DNA of 16,627 bases from MGBC131033 sp910585655 (GTDB taxonomy: Bacteria > Bacillota > Clostridia > Lachnospirales > Lachnospiraceae). The stretch lies in NCBI GenBank assembly GCA_949502025.1, contig CATBCG010000085.1:1-16627 (forward strand). Reading direction: 5' to 3'. Below the pieces are notes generated by a model. The model made no database searches. It was not told the DNA's origin and worked only from the letters and a program-made list of their open reading frames with translations. Position numbers and translations under genes: made by a program. Of the stretch, positions 1-7,709 are shown in pieces (position 1 is the stretch's first letter; each line of letters starts with the position of its first letter).

Positions 1-132
1 ACCAGAGCTTTGCCTAAAGCTTTCTTCAGATTCCACCTCACGATGGACACCCTTGCTCTTGGCTATACACTTCCCACTACCAGGGCGTGTTACGGACTTT
101 CACCGATTAGATTGCGCCCATACTGGGCGCAC
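1..132 (-). mobile_element. Group IIC intron, 5' end (domain I), leaves window on the left
   Basis: Read on the minus strand from 132 leftwards, this starts GTGCGCCCAG and carries the hallmarks of a bacterial group II intron 5' end: a GTGCG start, GGTGAAAGTCC, GCAAGGGTGTCC and GGAATCTGAAG. The order and wording closely resemble domain I of the Oceanobacillus iheyensis group IIC intron, as I remember it. The 5' exon is the T-tract of the amylase terminator, ending TTTG. The rest of the ribozyme and any reverse transcriptase gene lie outside the window. It is identical over all 132 nt to 16496-16627 in inverted orientation. Confidence 0.85.
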
Positions 133-133
133 C

Positions 134-171
134 AAAAAAAAGGAGACCGCCTTAGTCAAGGCAGTCTCCTT
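134..171 (-). terminator. Intrinsic terminator after the GH13 gene
   Basis: A 14-bp stem (140-153 with 158-171, one G-T pair) encloses a 4-nt loop and, read on the minus strand, is followed by eight T (141-134). It lies about 30 nt after the amylase stop codon. Because A and T runs flank both sides it could also stop transcription from the left. The group IIC intron starts one base after the T-tract, which is the preferred landing site of this intron class. Confidence 0.9.
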
Positions 172-198
172 TTTTAAACTTCTCCCTGCAATCTCTAT

Positions 199-1890
199 CT
201 AGCGGAAGCTTTTGATCCACGCAATCAGGGAATCATGATAAACATTTTCCCTGACATCCCGTCTCATCTGATCCGTTACCGGACCGTTCTTTTCCATAAT
301 CGCCAAAATTGCTTCCTGCAGTCCGGCAATTCTGCCCTCTTCATACTGCCTGCTGTGTTCCGGGTCTGACGCGTCCTTTTCCTCTGGCTGCTTGGTCGGT
401 TTGGCTGGCTCTGCTTCCTCGGTCTTTTCTACCTTCTGTTCCCTGACCTCTTCTACTGTCGTTTTTTCTTCTTTTTGGATCGGCTCGTTTTGTATCACAG
501 CCTCTGCCAGTTTCCCGATTCCCTCTGGTAAGGATGCTTCGTCTGTTACCGGAATCCAGATATCGCCGCTGTTGGCTCTTACGTTGACCACTAAATTGCC
601 GCCGTTGACTGAAACCCGCTCCCCCGACAATGCTCCTACATATTCGCTGACGGAACCAGCCGGCAGCGTCATCACAAAATCACTGGTATCGTTGTTGACT
701 GTAACCAGTACGGAAGTTCCTTCGTAATTCCTGGAAAACGCATACTGCCGATTTCTTAAAAGCAGTTCCCGGTAATCCCCATAAGAAAGCGCTGGTGTCG
801 TCTGACGGATCTTTCCTAACGCCGCAATCAACTTTGTCAACGGATTTTTTTCGATTGCATCCGCATAATCGGTAAGCGTCAGGGCAGGTCGCAGAGAATC
901 GTCAGAATAACGTTCCTTTTTCCCCTCGATTCCAAATTCAGATCCATAATAAACAGACGGCACACCCGGCAGCGTATAAAGTAAAATGTGTACCGGGGTA
1001 ATATGCGCTTTTTCAGTCAGCTTCGTATAGATCCGCTCTACATCATGATTGTCCACAAAATTGTAAAGCTTTAGACCGTCCGAGTGACCTCCACCCATAT
1101 CATACAGCCGTTTGACCGTATGGGCAATTTCAAAATAATTGTGGTCGTTATGCCCTGAATAGAGCGCCTTGTGCAGATGATAATTGGTTACGGAATGTAA
1201 CGTTCCCTCGTTTACCCAACGGTTATAGTCTCCATGGATCACCTCGCCCATCAGCCAGAAATCCCGTTTTACTTCATTCGCTACTCGCCGTAAGGTCTGC
1301 ATATAGCCAAAGTCCAGCACGTCCGCTGCATCCAGCCGGATTCCGTCAATGTCAAATTCCGATACCCAAAAGCGGATCACATCACAAATATAATTTCGTA
1401 CCTCTTGATTTCCCTGGTTTAACTTTGCCAGCAGATCATAGCCGCCCCAATTCTGATAAGAAAATCCATCGTTAAATTGATTATTCCCCCAGAAATTTAC
1501 ATTGCAGTACCAGTCCTTATAAAATGAATGCTCTCTGTTTTTCTTGATATCCTGGAAGGCAAAAAAATCCCGCCCCGTATGGTTGAACACCCCGTCTAAA
1601 ATCACACGGATACCCTCTTTGTGGCACCTTGCTACAAACTCCGTCAAATCCTCATTCGTCCCCAGACGGCTGTCCAGCTTTTTATAATCAGTCGTTTCAT
1701 ACCCATGTCCCACTGATTCAAACAATGGACCTATATAAATAGCGTTACAGCCCAGTTCCTTTATATGGGTAATCCATGGAAACAGCGTACGCAACCGCGG
1801 CTCCGGCGTTCCGTAAGTATTCTGTTTTGGCGCTCCTGTCAGCCCTAATGGGTAAATGTGGTAAAAAACTGCTTCATCATACCATGCCAT
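199..1890 (-). CDS. GH13 alpha-amylase-family glycoside hydrolase, cytoplasmic
   Basis: A 563-aa enzyme expected to cleave alpha-glucosidic bonds in maltodextrins. All four GH13 signature regions are visible: DGVFNH at about 99-104, GIRLDAAD with the nucleophile Asp187, MGEV with the acid/base Glu216, and FVDNHD with Asp283. A beta-rich C domain follows (about 370-450). There is no signal peptide, so it probably acts on imported oligosaccharides. I chose the start at 1890 because AGGAGGAGG sits 8 nt upstream; an in-frame ATG nine codons earlier lies inside the leader hairpin and has no ribosome site. The odd part is the C-terminus: a Glu/Lys/Pro-rich linker (about 468-510) and a helical tail of about 50 residues, which I do not recognise as a carbohydrate-binding module. 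It has its own promoter (1946-1974) and a terminator. Exact specificity (cyclomaltodextrinase, amylase or other) cannot be read from the sequence. Confidence 0.93.
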   Translation of the reverse strand: MAWYDEAVFYHIYPLGLTGAPKQNTYGTPEPRLRTLFPWITHIKELGCNAIYIGPLFESVGHGYETTDYKKLDSRLGTNEDLTEFVARCHKEGIRVILDGVFNHTGRDFFAFQDIKKNREHSFYKDWYCNVNFWGNNQFNDGFSYQNWGGYDLLAKLNQGNQEVRNYICDVIRFWVSEFDIDGIRLDAADVLDFGYMQTLRRVANEVKRDFWLMGEVIHGDYNRWVNEGTLHSVTNYHLHKALYSGHNDHNYFEIAHTVKRLYDMGGGHSDGLKLYNFVDNHDVERIYTKLTEKAHITPVHILLYTLPGVPSVYYGSEFGIEGKKERYSDDSLRPALTLTDYADAIEKNPLTKLIAALGKIRQTTPALSYGDYRELLLRNRQYAFSRNYEGTSVLVTVNNDTSDFVMTLPAGSVSEYVGALSGERVSVNGGNLVVNVRANSGDIWIPVTDEASLPEGIGKLAEAVIQNEPIQKEEKTTVEEVREQKVEKTEEAEPAKPTKQPEEKDASDPEHSRQYEEGRIAGLQEAILAIMEKNGPVTDQMRRDVRENVYHDSLIAWIKSFR

Positions 1891-1910
1891 GTTAAGATTC
1901 CTCCTCCTGT

Positions 1911-1927
1911 AAGCCATAAAATGGCTT
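1911..1927 (-). promoter_or_regulatory. Short hairpin in the GH13 mRNA leader
   Basis: A perfect 7-bp inverted repeat, AAGCCAT (1911-1917) and ATGGCTT (1921-1927), with a 3-nt loop. It lies between the predicted start of transcription and the AGGAGGAGG ribosome site. It could tune translation initiation, act as an operator half-site pair, or have no role. No T-run follows it, so it is not a terminator. Confidence 0.5.
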
Positions 1928-1945
1928 CGGCTTATTTTAATATTG

Positions 1946-1974
1946 ATTATACTCTATATCACGCGATTAGACAA
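1946..1974 (-). promoter_or_regulatory. Sigma-A type promoter for the GH13 gene
   Basis: Read on the minus strand: TTGTCT (1974-1969), a 17-nt spacer, then TATAAT (1951-1946). The perfect -10 box and ideal spacing are good evidence. The promoter overlaps the last codons of the upstream ATPase gene, so the two genes are close but the amylase can be transcribed on its own. I saw no convincing cre site next to it. Confidence 0.7.
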
Positions 1975-3183
1975 ATGATTTTTCATAACAGACATATCAT
2001 ATAAAAAATCCGCTAAATGCACAATCTTGACGCCGTTGATATTGCCAGCAGCAAGTTCATCAAGCGTTACTACATACTTTGGATAGTGGTCTTTGATTTC
2101 AAGTAGATTGGAAACCTCACGGTCGGATTCTTCAGGCAAATTACGGCATACCTGTACATAGATACGCTCATCACGCCGTACTGCCACAAAGTCGATTTCT
2201 TTCGTTTCGTTCTTACCAATATATACCTCATAGCCTTTTCTACGAAGCTCAAAATACACTATATTTTCAAGCATAGCCGCAACAAACTTAGGATGAAAGC
2301 CCATCACACAATATTTCAGAGAAGCATCGGCAAGATAAAATTTCTCCTGTGTCTTCAACACGGATTTTCCTTGCAAGTCGTATCGCCTACAGCGGTAGAT
2401 CACAAAGGCTTTCTCCAGCCATTCCAGATAGTTATATATCGATTCCACCGAAAGAGAATGCCCTTCACTTTTCAGAAACTTTACGATAGCGTTTGCAGAA
2501 AAAGTTTTGCCGACATTTTCAACGATATATCTCACAACACGATTAAATAGATCAAAGTTTGTAACATTATGTCGTTTTGTTATATCACTGGTAATAACGG
2601 AATTGTAAATACCCTCAACAATCTGATACGCTGTACCCTCATCAAAATTACTCAGAGCGACGATAGGAAAACCACCCATGCGAATATACTCGTTCAAAAG
2701 ATCTTTTGGCGCGTGTTCGCTTGTCTTTTTAAATTCCATATATTCAGCAAAGGACAATGTAAATACAGGAATAGAGATATACCGTCCCGTCAGATAGGTG
2801 GATATTTCACTTGACATCAGCTTGGAATTGGAACCGGTCACATAGATGTCTGTGTTGGCATTTTCAAGCAAGCTGTTGACGGCTTTTTCCCAACCTGTAA
2901 TTTCCTGTACTTCATCAAGCAGAAGATAGTAGCGCTCACCGTCTGTCATGTTTTCTTTGATAGCATGATACATATCTTTGTCAGTCATGCCGTCGTCAAA
3001 ATCTTCCGAGGTATAGCGCATACTCACAATATGATCGGCGGGGATGCCGCTTTTTATCAAATCTTCCTGTAACATTTCTAAAATTGTGGATTTCCCACAG
3101 CGGCGAATACCCGCAAGAATTTTTACCAACGGAACATCACGATAAGTTTTCAACAAATCTAAATAATGGGGTCTTACGATCAT
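1954..3183 (-). CDS. AAA ATPase of the AAA_14 / DUF4143 family
   Basis: A 409-aa protein with the standard two-part layout of this family. The N-terminal ATPase has Walker A GIRRCGKST (25-33), Walker B LLLDE (87-91) and the family motif around LTGRYISIPVFTLSFAEY (131-148). The C-terminal half is DUF4143-like (roughly 200-370) and includes a PD-(D/E)XK-like core: Glu307, Asp331 in KEIDFV, and YVQVC in place of the usual ExK. The cellular role of the family is not established; it is common and patchily distributed in gut anaerobes and archaea. The start at 3183 has AAGGAGG 8 nt upstream. It is a single-gene unit with its own promoter. By eye its codons are more AT-rich than those of the amylase and pepF genes, which fits acquisition by transfer, but I did not quantify this. 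Confidence 0.88.
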   Translation of the reverse strand: MIVRPHYLDLLKTYRDVPLVKILAGIRRCGKSTILEMLQEDLIKSGIPADHIVSMRYTSEDFDDGMTDKDMYHAIKENMTDGERYYLLLDEVQEITGWEKAVNSLLENANTDIYVTGSNSKLMSSEISTYLTGRYISIPVFTLSFAEYMEFKKTSEHAPKDLLNEYIRMGGFPIVALSNFDEGTAYQIVEGIYNSVITSDITKRHNVTNFDLFNRVVRYIVENVGKTFSANAIVKFLKSEGHSLSVESIYNYLEWLEKAFVIYRCRRYDLQGKSVLKTQEKFYLADASLKYCVMGFHPKFVAAMLENIVYFELRRKGYEVYIGKNETKEIDFVAVRRDERIYVQVCRNLPEESDREVSNLLEIKDHYPKYVVTLDELAAGNINGVKIVHLADFLYDMSVMKNHLSNRVI

Positions 3184-3204
3184 AATATCGCCTCCTTTAT
3201 TACT

Positions 3205-3233
3205 AATATACCCAAAAACTTTTGTATATTCAA
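3205..3233 (-). promoter_or_regulatory. Promoter with internal palindrome for the DUF4143 ATPase gene
   Basis: Minus strand: TTGAAT (3233-3228), 17-nt spacer, TATATT (3210-3205). The perfect inverted repeat AATATAC (3205-3211) / GTATATT (3224-3230) spans the spacer and touches both boxes, so a bound regulator there would block RNA polymerase. The repressor, if any, is not encoded next to it. Confidence 0.65.
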
Positions 3234-3291
3234 TAGTTTTTGCTGAAATTTCATAAATAAAAATCCTGCCTGGAGAACTTTCCTATCCTAC

Positions 3292-3341
3292 AAAAAAGGC
3301 TGTGAAAACCGGAGTTTTTAAACCCCTATTTTTTCACAGCC
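3292..3341 (-). terminator. Intrinsic terminator of the pepF pair
   Basis: Stem GGCTGTGAAAA (3298-3308) with TTTTCACAGCC (3331-3341), 11 bp with no mismatch, a 22-nt loop, then six T on the minus strand (3297-3292). It lies about 55 nt after the stop codon of the second pepF gene and isolates that unit from the ATPase gene. Confidence 0.88.
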
Positions 3342-3349
3342 CTGTAGCA

Positions 3350-3377
3350 AACACGGTTGCCGGACGGCAGCCGTGTT
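3350..3377 (-). other. Stable stem-loop between pepF stop and its terminator
   Basis: A 12-bp stem with one wobble pair: AACACGGTTGCC (3350-3361) and GGCAGCCGTGTT (3366-3377) around a 4-nt loop. There is no T-tract directly after it, so it is not itself a classic terminator. A stem at this place could protect the mRNA 3' end from exonucleases. Confidence 0.55.
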
Positions 3378-3395
3378 CTTATTTAATTCTTTTGG

Positions 3396-5195
3396 TTATG
3401 CCATCAGACCTTCTAATTCCTCCACCAGTCCGGCAAAGACATCCAAAGCAGACTGGATCGGCGCCTTGGTCGTCATATCCACTCCGGCAATCTTTAACAG
3501 CTCTACCGGAGCGTCGGTGCAGCCGCTGGATAAAAATTCCAAATAAGCCTTTACAGCCGGCTCTCCTTCTGCCAAAATCTGCTTGGCAATGGAAACTGCC
3601 GCACAGAAGCCGGAAGCATACTGATACATATAGAAATTATAATAAAAATGCGGAATCCTCGCCCATTCAATCGCGATCTCCGGATCGGATACCATATCCG
3701 GTCCATAATATTCCTCATTCAGTCGATAATAAACCTTCTTTAGAGCTTCTGCCGTCAGGCTTTCGCCTCGCTCTGCCATCGCGTTTGTCTCAATTTCAAA
3801 CTCTGAGAGCATCATCTGACGGAATACTGTTCCCTTAAAGCTGTCTAAGTAGTGGTTGATCAAATACGCACGTTCCTTTTTATCCTCGGTGCGTGCCAGC
3901 AGATACTCCATCAACAGTACTTCATTGACCGTAGAAGCTACTTCGGCGACAAACATCGTATAGTTTGAGTTTAAATATGACTGGTTTTCATCGGAAAAAT
4001 AGGAATGCAGAGCATGTCCCATTTCATGCGCCAAGGTAAATTGCTCCTCTAACGTCCCGGCATAATTTAACAGCACAAACGGATGAACCCGGTACGGTCC
4101 TCCGGAATATGCGCCGCTGACCTTACCTTCATTCTCATAGATATCAATCCAGCGGTTGGCAAAGCCTTCTTTTAAAATGCTGGTATAACGCTCTCCGAGC
4201 GGCTCCAAAGCAGCCAGCACGGTTTCTTTTGCCTGTTCAAACGGAATCTCCACTGCTACATCCGCTACAATCGGCGTATAAATATCATACATATGCAGCT
4301 CGTCTACGCCCAGACATTTCTTTCTTAACCGTACATAACGGTGCAGGCTTGAAAGGTTGTCGTGCATCGCCGCAATCAGGTTCTGGCAGACAGCCGGAAG
4401 GACATTGTTCTGCGTCACGGCAGCTTCTAAGGTCGAACCGTAATGCCTGGCTTTCGCCTGGAAAATCAACTGCTTTACCTGACCGCTGTACGCTGCTGCC
4501 AACGTATTCTGAAACTGTTCATACGTATGGTAAAAGGCTTCAAACGTCTTCTTTCTCACCCGGCGGTTCGGGCTTTCCAAGAGCGGTATAAAACGTCCGT
4601 GAGTAATCCGCACCCGTTCTCCGTCTGCATCCTCAACTTCCGGGAACTTTACGTCGGCGTTGTTAAACATCGAAAAAATATGTTCCGGGGTATTTCCCAT
4701 CTCTCCGGCAGAAGCCAACAGCGCCTCCTGCTCCTCGGACAGCACATGCTCCTTTAACCGCCGAATGTTATAAATCGTATTCCGGAAGTACTCCAGATCC
4801 GGCAGCTCCTGATACCAGGCTGTCAAAGTTTCTTCCGGAATCTGAATGATTTCCGGCTCGAAAAAAGCAATCTGACTCTGATATTCTACCTCTAACGAGA
4901 GCATACTCTGCGCTCTAGCCTGATTTTCGGTATTGGCAGAATCCACATCGCTGCATAGACTCGTATAGCTAAAGCCCCAGTTCATTCTACGTCGGATTCC
5001 CTCATACAACTTTAAGGCGTTGTACAGCATTTCCGCACTTTCTCCCAGCCTGCCCTTTCGCTGCGCCAGCTCTCCCGATAGTTCTCTGACTTCTTTCGTC
5101 TCCTTCTCCCAGGCGGTCAGATCCGGATAAATATCCTCGACTGCCCAAGTATGCTCTACCGGAACTTCACTTCTTTTTGGTAATTCTTTTGCCAT
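3396..5195 (-). CDS. pepF: Oligoendopeptidase F (M3B zinc peptidase), downstream paralogue
   Basis: A 599-aa cytoplasmic zinc endopeptidase that hydrolyses short oligopeptides; the length is normal for PepF. The catalytic motif HEMGH lies at about 390-394 (His390, Glu391, His394), followed by SYFSDENQ and the third zinc ligand Glu in VAEVAST near 418. The C-terminal family segment GCTDAPVELLKIAGVD is also present. It aligns with its upstream neighbour without a gap over the first 400 residues: by hand I count 73 of 100 identities in 301-400 and 56 of 100 in 1-100. The start at 5195 has GAGGAAG upstream. It follows the other pepF by 34 nt, so the two are co-transcribed and share the terminator at 3292-3341. 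Confidence 0.95.
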   Translation of the reverse strand: MAKELPKRSEVPVEHTWAVEDIYPDLTAWEKETKEVRELSGELAQRKGRLGESAEMLYNALKLYEGIRRRMNWGFSYTSLCSDVDSANTENQARAQSMLSLEVEYQSQIAFFEPEIIQIPEETLTAWYQELPDLEYFRNTIYNIRRLKEHVLSEEQEALLASAGEMGNTPEHIFSMFNNADVKFPEVEDADGERVRITHGRFIPLLESPNRRVRKKTFEAFYHTYEQFQNTLAAAYSGQVKQLIFQAKARHYGSTLEAAVTQNNVLPAVCQNLIAAMHDNLSSLHRYVRLRKKCLGVDELHMYDIYTPIVADVAVEIPFEQAKETVLAALEPLGERYTSILKEGFANRWIDIYENEGKVSGAYSGGPYRVHPFVLLNYAGTLEEQFTLAHEMGHALHSYFSDENQSYLNSNYTMFVAEVASTVNEVLLMEYLLARTEDKKERAYLINHYLDSFKGTVFRQMMLSEFEIETNAMAERGESLTAEALKKVYYRLNEEYYGPDMVSDPEIAIEWARIPHFYYNFYMYQYASGFCAAVSIAKQILAEGEPAVKAYLEFLSSGCTDAPVELLKIAGVDMTTKAPIQSALDVFAGLVEELEGLMA

Positions 5196-5229
5196 TGTTC
5201 TCTTCCTCTTTTCTATTTTCCGGCTTTGT

Positions 5230-7026
5230 TTAAAGCAGCGTTTCCATTTCCTCTAACAACTCGCCAAACACATCCATCGCTGCCTGGATCGGCTCCTTCG
5301 TTGTCATATCTACACCAGCAATCTTCAACAATTCTACCGGCGCATCGGTACAGCCGCTAGAAAGGAACTTCATGTAATCTGCTACTGCAGGTTCCCCTTC
5401 CTTTAAAATCCGGCGCGCAATCGCCACGGCGGCTGAAAATCCGGTCGCATACTGATAAACATAAAAATTATAATAAAAATGCGGAATCCTTGCCCATTCC
5501 AAAGCAATCTCCGGATCGGATATCATATCCGGACCAAAATACTTTTTATTCAGATCCCAATATACCTTATTTAAGGCATCTGCCGTCAGGCTTTCCCCAC
5601 GCTCTGCCATCGCGTTGGTCAGCATTTCAAACTCGGCAAACATCGTCTGACGGTATACGGTACTCTTAAAGCAATCCATATAATAATCAATCAAGTACGC
5701 CCGTTCCTTCTTGTCCTCCGTATGAGCAAGCAAATATTCCATCAACAGGATTTCATTACAGGTAGAAGCAACCTCTGCCACAAAAATCTTATAGCCTGCA
5801 TTTAAGAACGACTGTTTTTCATTGGAAAAATAAGAATGTAAGGAATGTCCCATCTCATGCGCCAAAGTAAACTGGGCATCCAGGGTATTGTTGTAGTTTA
5901 GAAGGACAAACGGATGGACGCCGTAAGCTCCTGCCGAATAAGCGCCGCTTCTTTTTCCTTCGTTCTCATAAACATCCAGCCAGCGATGTTCAAAGCCCTC
6001 TTTTAACAGACTGATATAACGCTCTCCCAACGGCGCCAGAGCAGTCAGAACGGTTTTCTTTGCTTCTTCAAACGGAATCTCCTTTGTCACCTCGGAAATC
6101 ATTGGTACATAAACATCGTACATATGCAGCTCGTCCACGCCAAGACATTGCTTCCGCAGACGTACATAATGGTGCATTTTATCCATATTTTCATTGATGA
6201 CTTCCACCAGGTTGTGATAAACCGTCGGGGAAACATTGTTTCGATCGACTGCTGCCTCTAAGGTAGAAGCATAGTTTCTGGCTTTTGCCAAAAACATTAG
6301 CTGTTTTACCTGTCCACTGTAAGCAGCCGCCAGCGTATTTTTATACTGATCGTACGTATGGTATAATCCTTCAAACGCGTCTTTTCTTACCCGACGATCG
6401 CCGCTTTCCTCCAACGGACGGAAGCGTCCATGAGTAATCCGTACGGTTTCGCCGTTTTCGTCCTCGATCTCCGGGAACTGTACATCGGCGTTGTTAAACA
6501 TCGCAAAGACAGACGACGGAGTACTGGTCACTTCTCCGGCAGACGCCAAAAGCATTTCCATTTCTGCCGAAAGACGGTGTGCCTTTTGACGGCGAATCTC
6601 TTTGATCGCAATTTCATAATCGCGTAAAGCCGGCTCTTCCTGGTAAAACTGTTCCAGAACCGTCTCTTCTAACGCCAAAACTTCCGGCTCCAAGAAAGCG
6701 ATTTGGCTGCCGATCCTAACCGATACCGACTGAACCTTCTGTGTCAATGCCTGATTTTCCGTATTTTTGGTATCAACATCGCTGCAACGGCTGGCATAAT
6801 TGCCTGTCAGACTAAGTTTTTTCCTTCCTTCCTCATACAGACGGAAAGCCTCCAAAAGCTGCGCTGCGCTCTCTCCAATCTTTCCCTGACAGGAAGCCAG
6901 CTTTGCGCCAATCTCCTTTGCTGCCTCCAGATCCTTCTCCCACGCCTGTAAATTTGGGTAAATATCCTCGACCGCCCAGGTATCCTCCACCCGGACTTCA
7001 CTTCTTTTTGGTAATTCCTTTGCCAT
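5230..7026 (-). CDS. pepF: Oligoendopeptidase F (M3B zinc peptidase), upstream paralogue
   Basis: A 598-aa PepF with the intact zinc site HEMGHSLHSYF (His390, Glu391, His394) and Glu418 in VAEVAST. It shares the exact first ten residues (MAKELPKRSE) with the downstream copy, and the first 32 nt of the two genes differ at one base. I place the start at 7026 because AGGAGG lies 6-7 nt upstream; the ATG 11 codons earlier has no ribosome site and would add a basic leader absent in the paralogue. It is the first gene of a two-gene unit with a leader of about 150 nt containing two stem-loops. Both copies keep all catalytic residues, so the duplication probably broadens substrate range or dose; the N-terminal half, which shapes substrate access in M3 enzymes, has diverged most. 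Confidence 0.95.
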   Translation of the reverse strand: MAKELPKRSEVRVEDTWAVEDIYPNLQAWEKDLEAAKEIGAKLASCQGKIGESAAQLLEAFRLYEEGRKKLSLTGNYASRCSDVDTKNTENQALTQKVQSVSVRIGSQIAFLEPEVLALEETVLEQFYQEEPALRDYEIAIKEIRRQKAHRLSAEMEMLLASAGEVTSTPSSVFAMFNNADVQFPEIEDENGETVRITHGRFRPLEESGDRRVRKDAFEGLYHTYDQYKNTLAAAYSGQVKQLMFLAKARNYASTLEAAVDRNNVSPTVYHNLVEVINENMDKMHHYVRLRKQCLGVDELHMYDVYVPMISEVTKEIPFEEAKKTVLTALAPLGERYISLLKEGFEHRWLDVYENEGKRSGAYSAGAYGVHPFVLLNYNNTLDAQFTLAHEMGHSLHSYFSNEKQSFLNAGYKIFVAEVASTCNEILLMEYLLAHTEDKKERAYLIDYYMDCFKSTVYRQTMFAEFEMLTNAMAERGESLTADALNKVYWDLNKKYFGPDMISDPEIALEWARIPHFYYNFYVYQYATGFSAAVAIARRILKEGEPAVADYMKFLSSGCTDAPVELLKIAGVDMTTKEPIQAAMDVFGELLEEMETLL

Positions 7027-7062
7027 TTCTTTCCTCCTATTTAAGTTCCGTCTCTGCACTAC

Positions 7063-7131
7063 AGCACCCCTTTAAAGGGGAGAGAAATCTTGCCGCAAAG
7101 CAGCGCGTCAAGATTTCCTCCCAGGGGTGCT
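7063..7131 (-). ncRNA. Extended stem-loop in the pepF leader with conserved apical core (copy A)
   Basis: Nested complementary arms: AGCACCCC (7063-7070) with GGGGTGCT (7124-7131), and GGAGAGAAATCTTG (7079-7092) with CAAGATTTCCTCC (7109-7121), one bulged base. The apical core CCGCAAAGCAGCGCGTC (7093-7109) recurs with two changes at 9749-9765 inside a stem of unrelated sequence. In the minus-strand RNA the core folds as GCUGC-UUU-GCGGC. The sequence CCCCTTTAAAGGGG (7067-7080) is a perfect palindrome and offers a competing fold. The element lies about 40-105 nt upstream of the pepF start. Regulatory RNA or dispersed repeat are both possible; the ncRNA label is provisional. Confidence 0.5.
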
Positions 7132-7153
7132 TTCGTTCCGAGACTGATTTTTG

Positions 7154-7178
7154 AGTCCACCGAAGATGGACTTCGTTC
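7154..7178 (-). promoter_or_regulatory. Promoter-proximal hairpin of the pepF leader
   Basis: AGTCCA (7154-7159) pairs with TGGACT (7167-7172) around a 7-nt loop. On the minus strand it is preceded by GAACGAAGTC, starting at the predicted transcription start. The same layout, GAACTAAGTC followed by a hairpin of different stem sequence, occurs at 9680-9704 before the M20 gene. Confidence 0.4.
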
Positions 7179-7185
7179 TGTCACC

Positions 7186-7214
7186 ATTATACACGCTCTT
7201 TTTCCTGCTTGCAA
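7186..7214 (-). promoter_or_regulatory. Sigma-A type promoter of the pepF pair
   Basis: Minus strand: TTGCAA (7214-7209), 17-nt spacer, perfect TATAAT (7191-7186). The -35 box is embedded in the palindrome GCTTGCAAGC (7207-7216). The predicted start near 7179 leaves a leader of about 150 nt before the pepF ribosome site. Confidence 0.75.
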
Positions 7215-7222
7215 GCGTAACT

Positions 7223-7636
7223 CTATATTTTCGGCGGCTGCAGGGCTTCCATCCCTGGCAGGTTGCGTAGTATACCGAATGCCAGGAAGAGGACGATCAG
7301 CGTTATGAGCAGTGCTGTTCCTGCCTTTCCGGTCTTGCAGTCCCCGTAGCGAATGTAGCGGTACAGCACGTAAAGCACCATTCCGCCTAAACAGGGCAGG
7401 CTCAGAAATAAAAGCTGATTGCAGAAAAAGGCGGTTCTAAAGTCAAACCGAAGCAGCGAAAGACACATTCTGGTGACGCCGCAGCCAGGGCAATATAAGC
7501 CGGTCAGCGCGTACACGACACAGGGAATCCGCAATCCGGTTATTGTGCTAAATAACGCATAAAGCATCCCGATCCCCAAGAGGATCAGGATGCCCTTTAT
7601 GACTTCATTTCTTCTGTTTTTCCAGTTCTTTTCCAT
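7223..7636 (-). CDS. DUF2752 membrane protein
   Basis: A 137-aa integral membrane protein of unknown function. The DUF2752 signature is clear: PCVVYALTGLYCPGCGVTR, with the CPGCGxTR motif at 49-56, then a hydrophobic segment ending with FCNQ (71-74). I see three likely membrane helices, about 13-32, 74-92 and 107-123, plus the semi-hydrophobic motif segment. The basic N-terminus (KNWKNRRN) is likely cytoplasmic. The paired cysteines could bind metal or form a disulfide; this is inference. It follows the DUF4234 gene by 73 nt with its own AGGAG site and is probably co-transcribed from the promoter at 8165-8193. No clear terminator was found between it and the pepF promoter. Confidence 0.85.
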   Translation of the reverse strand: MEKNWKNRRNEVIKGILILLGIGMLYALFSTITGLRIPCVVYALTGLYCPGCGVTRMCLSLLRFDFRTAFFCNQLLFLSLPCLGGMVLYVLYRYIRYGDCKTGKAGTALLITLIVLFLAFGILRNLPGMEALQPPKI

Positions 7637-7709
7637 GCTTTTCTGACTCCTGTCTGATATCTGCCGTTTCGCTCTCTATTTTAGAGTATCGCCGGCATCT
7701 GCGGCATAC

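Noticed and set aside
3302..4757. Plus-strand open frames of 104-178 codons opposite pepF
   Set aside because: They are antisense shadows of a clear PepF gene, lack ribosome sites and show low-complexity translations.
7207..7216. GCTTGCAAGC palindrome as an operator
   Set aside because: It coincides with the -35 box of the pepF promoter, and a 10-bp palindrome alone is weak evidence, so it is noted only under the promoter.
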